From positions 517 through 6,965 of the forward strand of contig DOOI01000019.1 of assembly GCA_003512825.1 (NCBI GenBank): a stretch of DNA of 6,449 bases, given 5' to 3'. A model generated the notes under the pieces. That model worked only from the letters and a program-made list of their open reading frames with translations, was not told the origin of the DNA and did not search any database. A program made the translations under genes and the position numbers. Numbering within the stretch: the first letter of the stretch is position 1; every line of letters begins with the position of its first letter. Source of the DNA: Paracoccaceae bacterium (GTDB taxonomy: Bacteria > Pseudomonadota > Alphaproteobacteria > Rhodobacterales > Rhodobacteraceae). Of the stretch, positions 6,103 to 6,449 are shown piece after piece.

Positions 6103-6449
6103 TGCAGTTTTCTGCCAATATCGGGTTTCTCTATGCGGATTTGGCCCTGCCGGAACGGATCAGAGCGGCCAAACGTGATGGGTTTGATGCGGTTGAGTGC
6201 CATTTCCCCTATGACATACCCGTAGCTGACATGCGCGCGGCATTAGAGGCGACCGGGCTTGCAATGCTGGGCCTCAATACGCGGCCGGGACATGTGGCAG
6301 CGGGAGATTTTGGCCTTGCCGCTTTGGCAGGGCGAGCGGAAGAGGCGCGCGCGGCGGTGAGGGAAGCCGTGGCGTATGGTGCAGCGATGGGCGCGGGAGC
6401 CGTCCATGTGATGGCCGGGAAAACCGACGGCGGTGCTTTGGCTGAGGCG
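6102..6449 (+). CDS. otnI: 2-oxo-tetronate isomerase, hydroxypyruvate isomerase-like (3' truncated)
   Basis: The first 116 codons of a TIM-barrel sugar-phosphate-isomerase/AP-endonuclease family 2 protein; the frame stays open to the right edge, and the full family length is near 260 residues. Translating from ATG 6102 gives FSANIGFLYADL (3-14) for the first strand, GFDAVECHFPYD (27-38) with the family's early acidic residue Glu32, MLGLNTRPG (55-63), and GAGAVHVMAGK (97-107). This pattern is typical of hydroxypyruvate isomerase-like OtnI enzymes, which convert 2-oxo-tetronate to 3-oxo-tetronate, the link between LtnD and OtnK. The ATG shares its A with the otnC TGA. Hydroxypyruvate isomerase (Hyi) is the alternative, and the two cannot be told apart from the N-terminal part alone; the operon favours OtnI. 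Confidence 0.85.
   Translation, partial: MQFSANIGFLYADLALPERIRAAKRDGFDAVECHFPYDIPVADMRAALEATGLAMLGLNTRPGHVAAGDFGLAALAGRAEEARAAVREAVAYGAAMGAGAVHVMAGKTDGGALAEA

Noticed and set aside
1..6449. Mobile elements, tRNA or rRNA genes, CRISPR arrays, phage genes
   Set aside because: No transposase, inverted-repeat ends, spaced direct repeats or RNA-gene signatures were seen; gaps between genes are all under 150 bases and accounted for.

Overview
The window looks like chromosomal DNA of an alphaproteobacterium, most probably of the Rhodobacterales/Roseobacter type. The grounds are fairly high GC, tightly packed co-directional genes, a DUF2927 protein between mtnP and apt, and the overall character of the proteins; this placement is an inference from recognition, not a computed classification. 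Every gene supported here lies on the + strand. The long minus-strand open frames are shadows produced by GC-rich codon use.

Layout: (1) Bases 2-958 hold the C-terminal two thirds of a GlcD/D-2-hydroxyglutarate-dehydrogenase-like FAD-linked oxidoreductase, cut by the left edge. A short gap with GC-rich hairpins follows (961-1003). (2) Bases 1033-3170 hold a compact group: mtnP (5'-methylthioadenosine phosphorylase), a secreted DUF2927 protein and apt (adenine phosphoribosyltransferase). MtnP releases adenine from methylthioadenosine, the by-product of polyamine and related S-adenosylmethionine-consuming reactions, and Apt turns that adenine into AMP. The DUF2927 gene between them has no known function. 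(3) Bases 3171-3311 form a regulatory gap with a TTGACA-type promoter and a perfect 18-bp palindrome of the kind bound by GntR/FadR-family repressors. (4) From 3312 to the right edge runs an operon-like set joined by 1- to 4-base stop/start overlaps: ltnD, otnK, otnC and the start of otnI.

The last four genes match the known L-threonate (C4 sugar acid) catabolic route. LtnD oxidises L-threonate to 2-oxo-tetronate, OtnI isomerises this to 3-oxo-tetronate, OtnK phosphorylates C4, and OtnC decarboxylates the product to dihydroxyacetone phosphate, which enters central metabolism. No transporter or regulator gene is visible; both may lie outside the window. The most notable points are the promoter/operator architecture ahead of ltnD, the start-codon correction it implies, and the DUF2927 protein embedded in the adenine-salvage pair, with a degenerate HExxH-like segment. 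I did not find an evidently new system; the parts belong to recognisable families.
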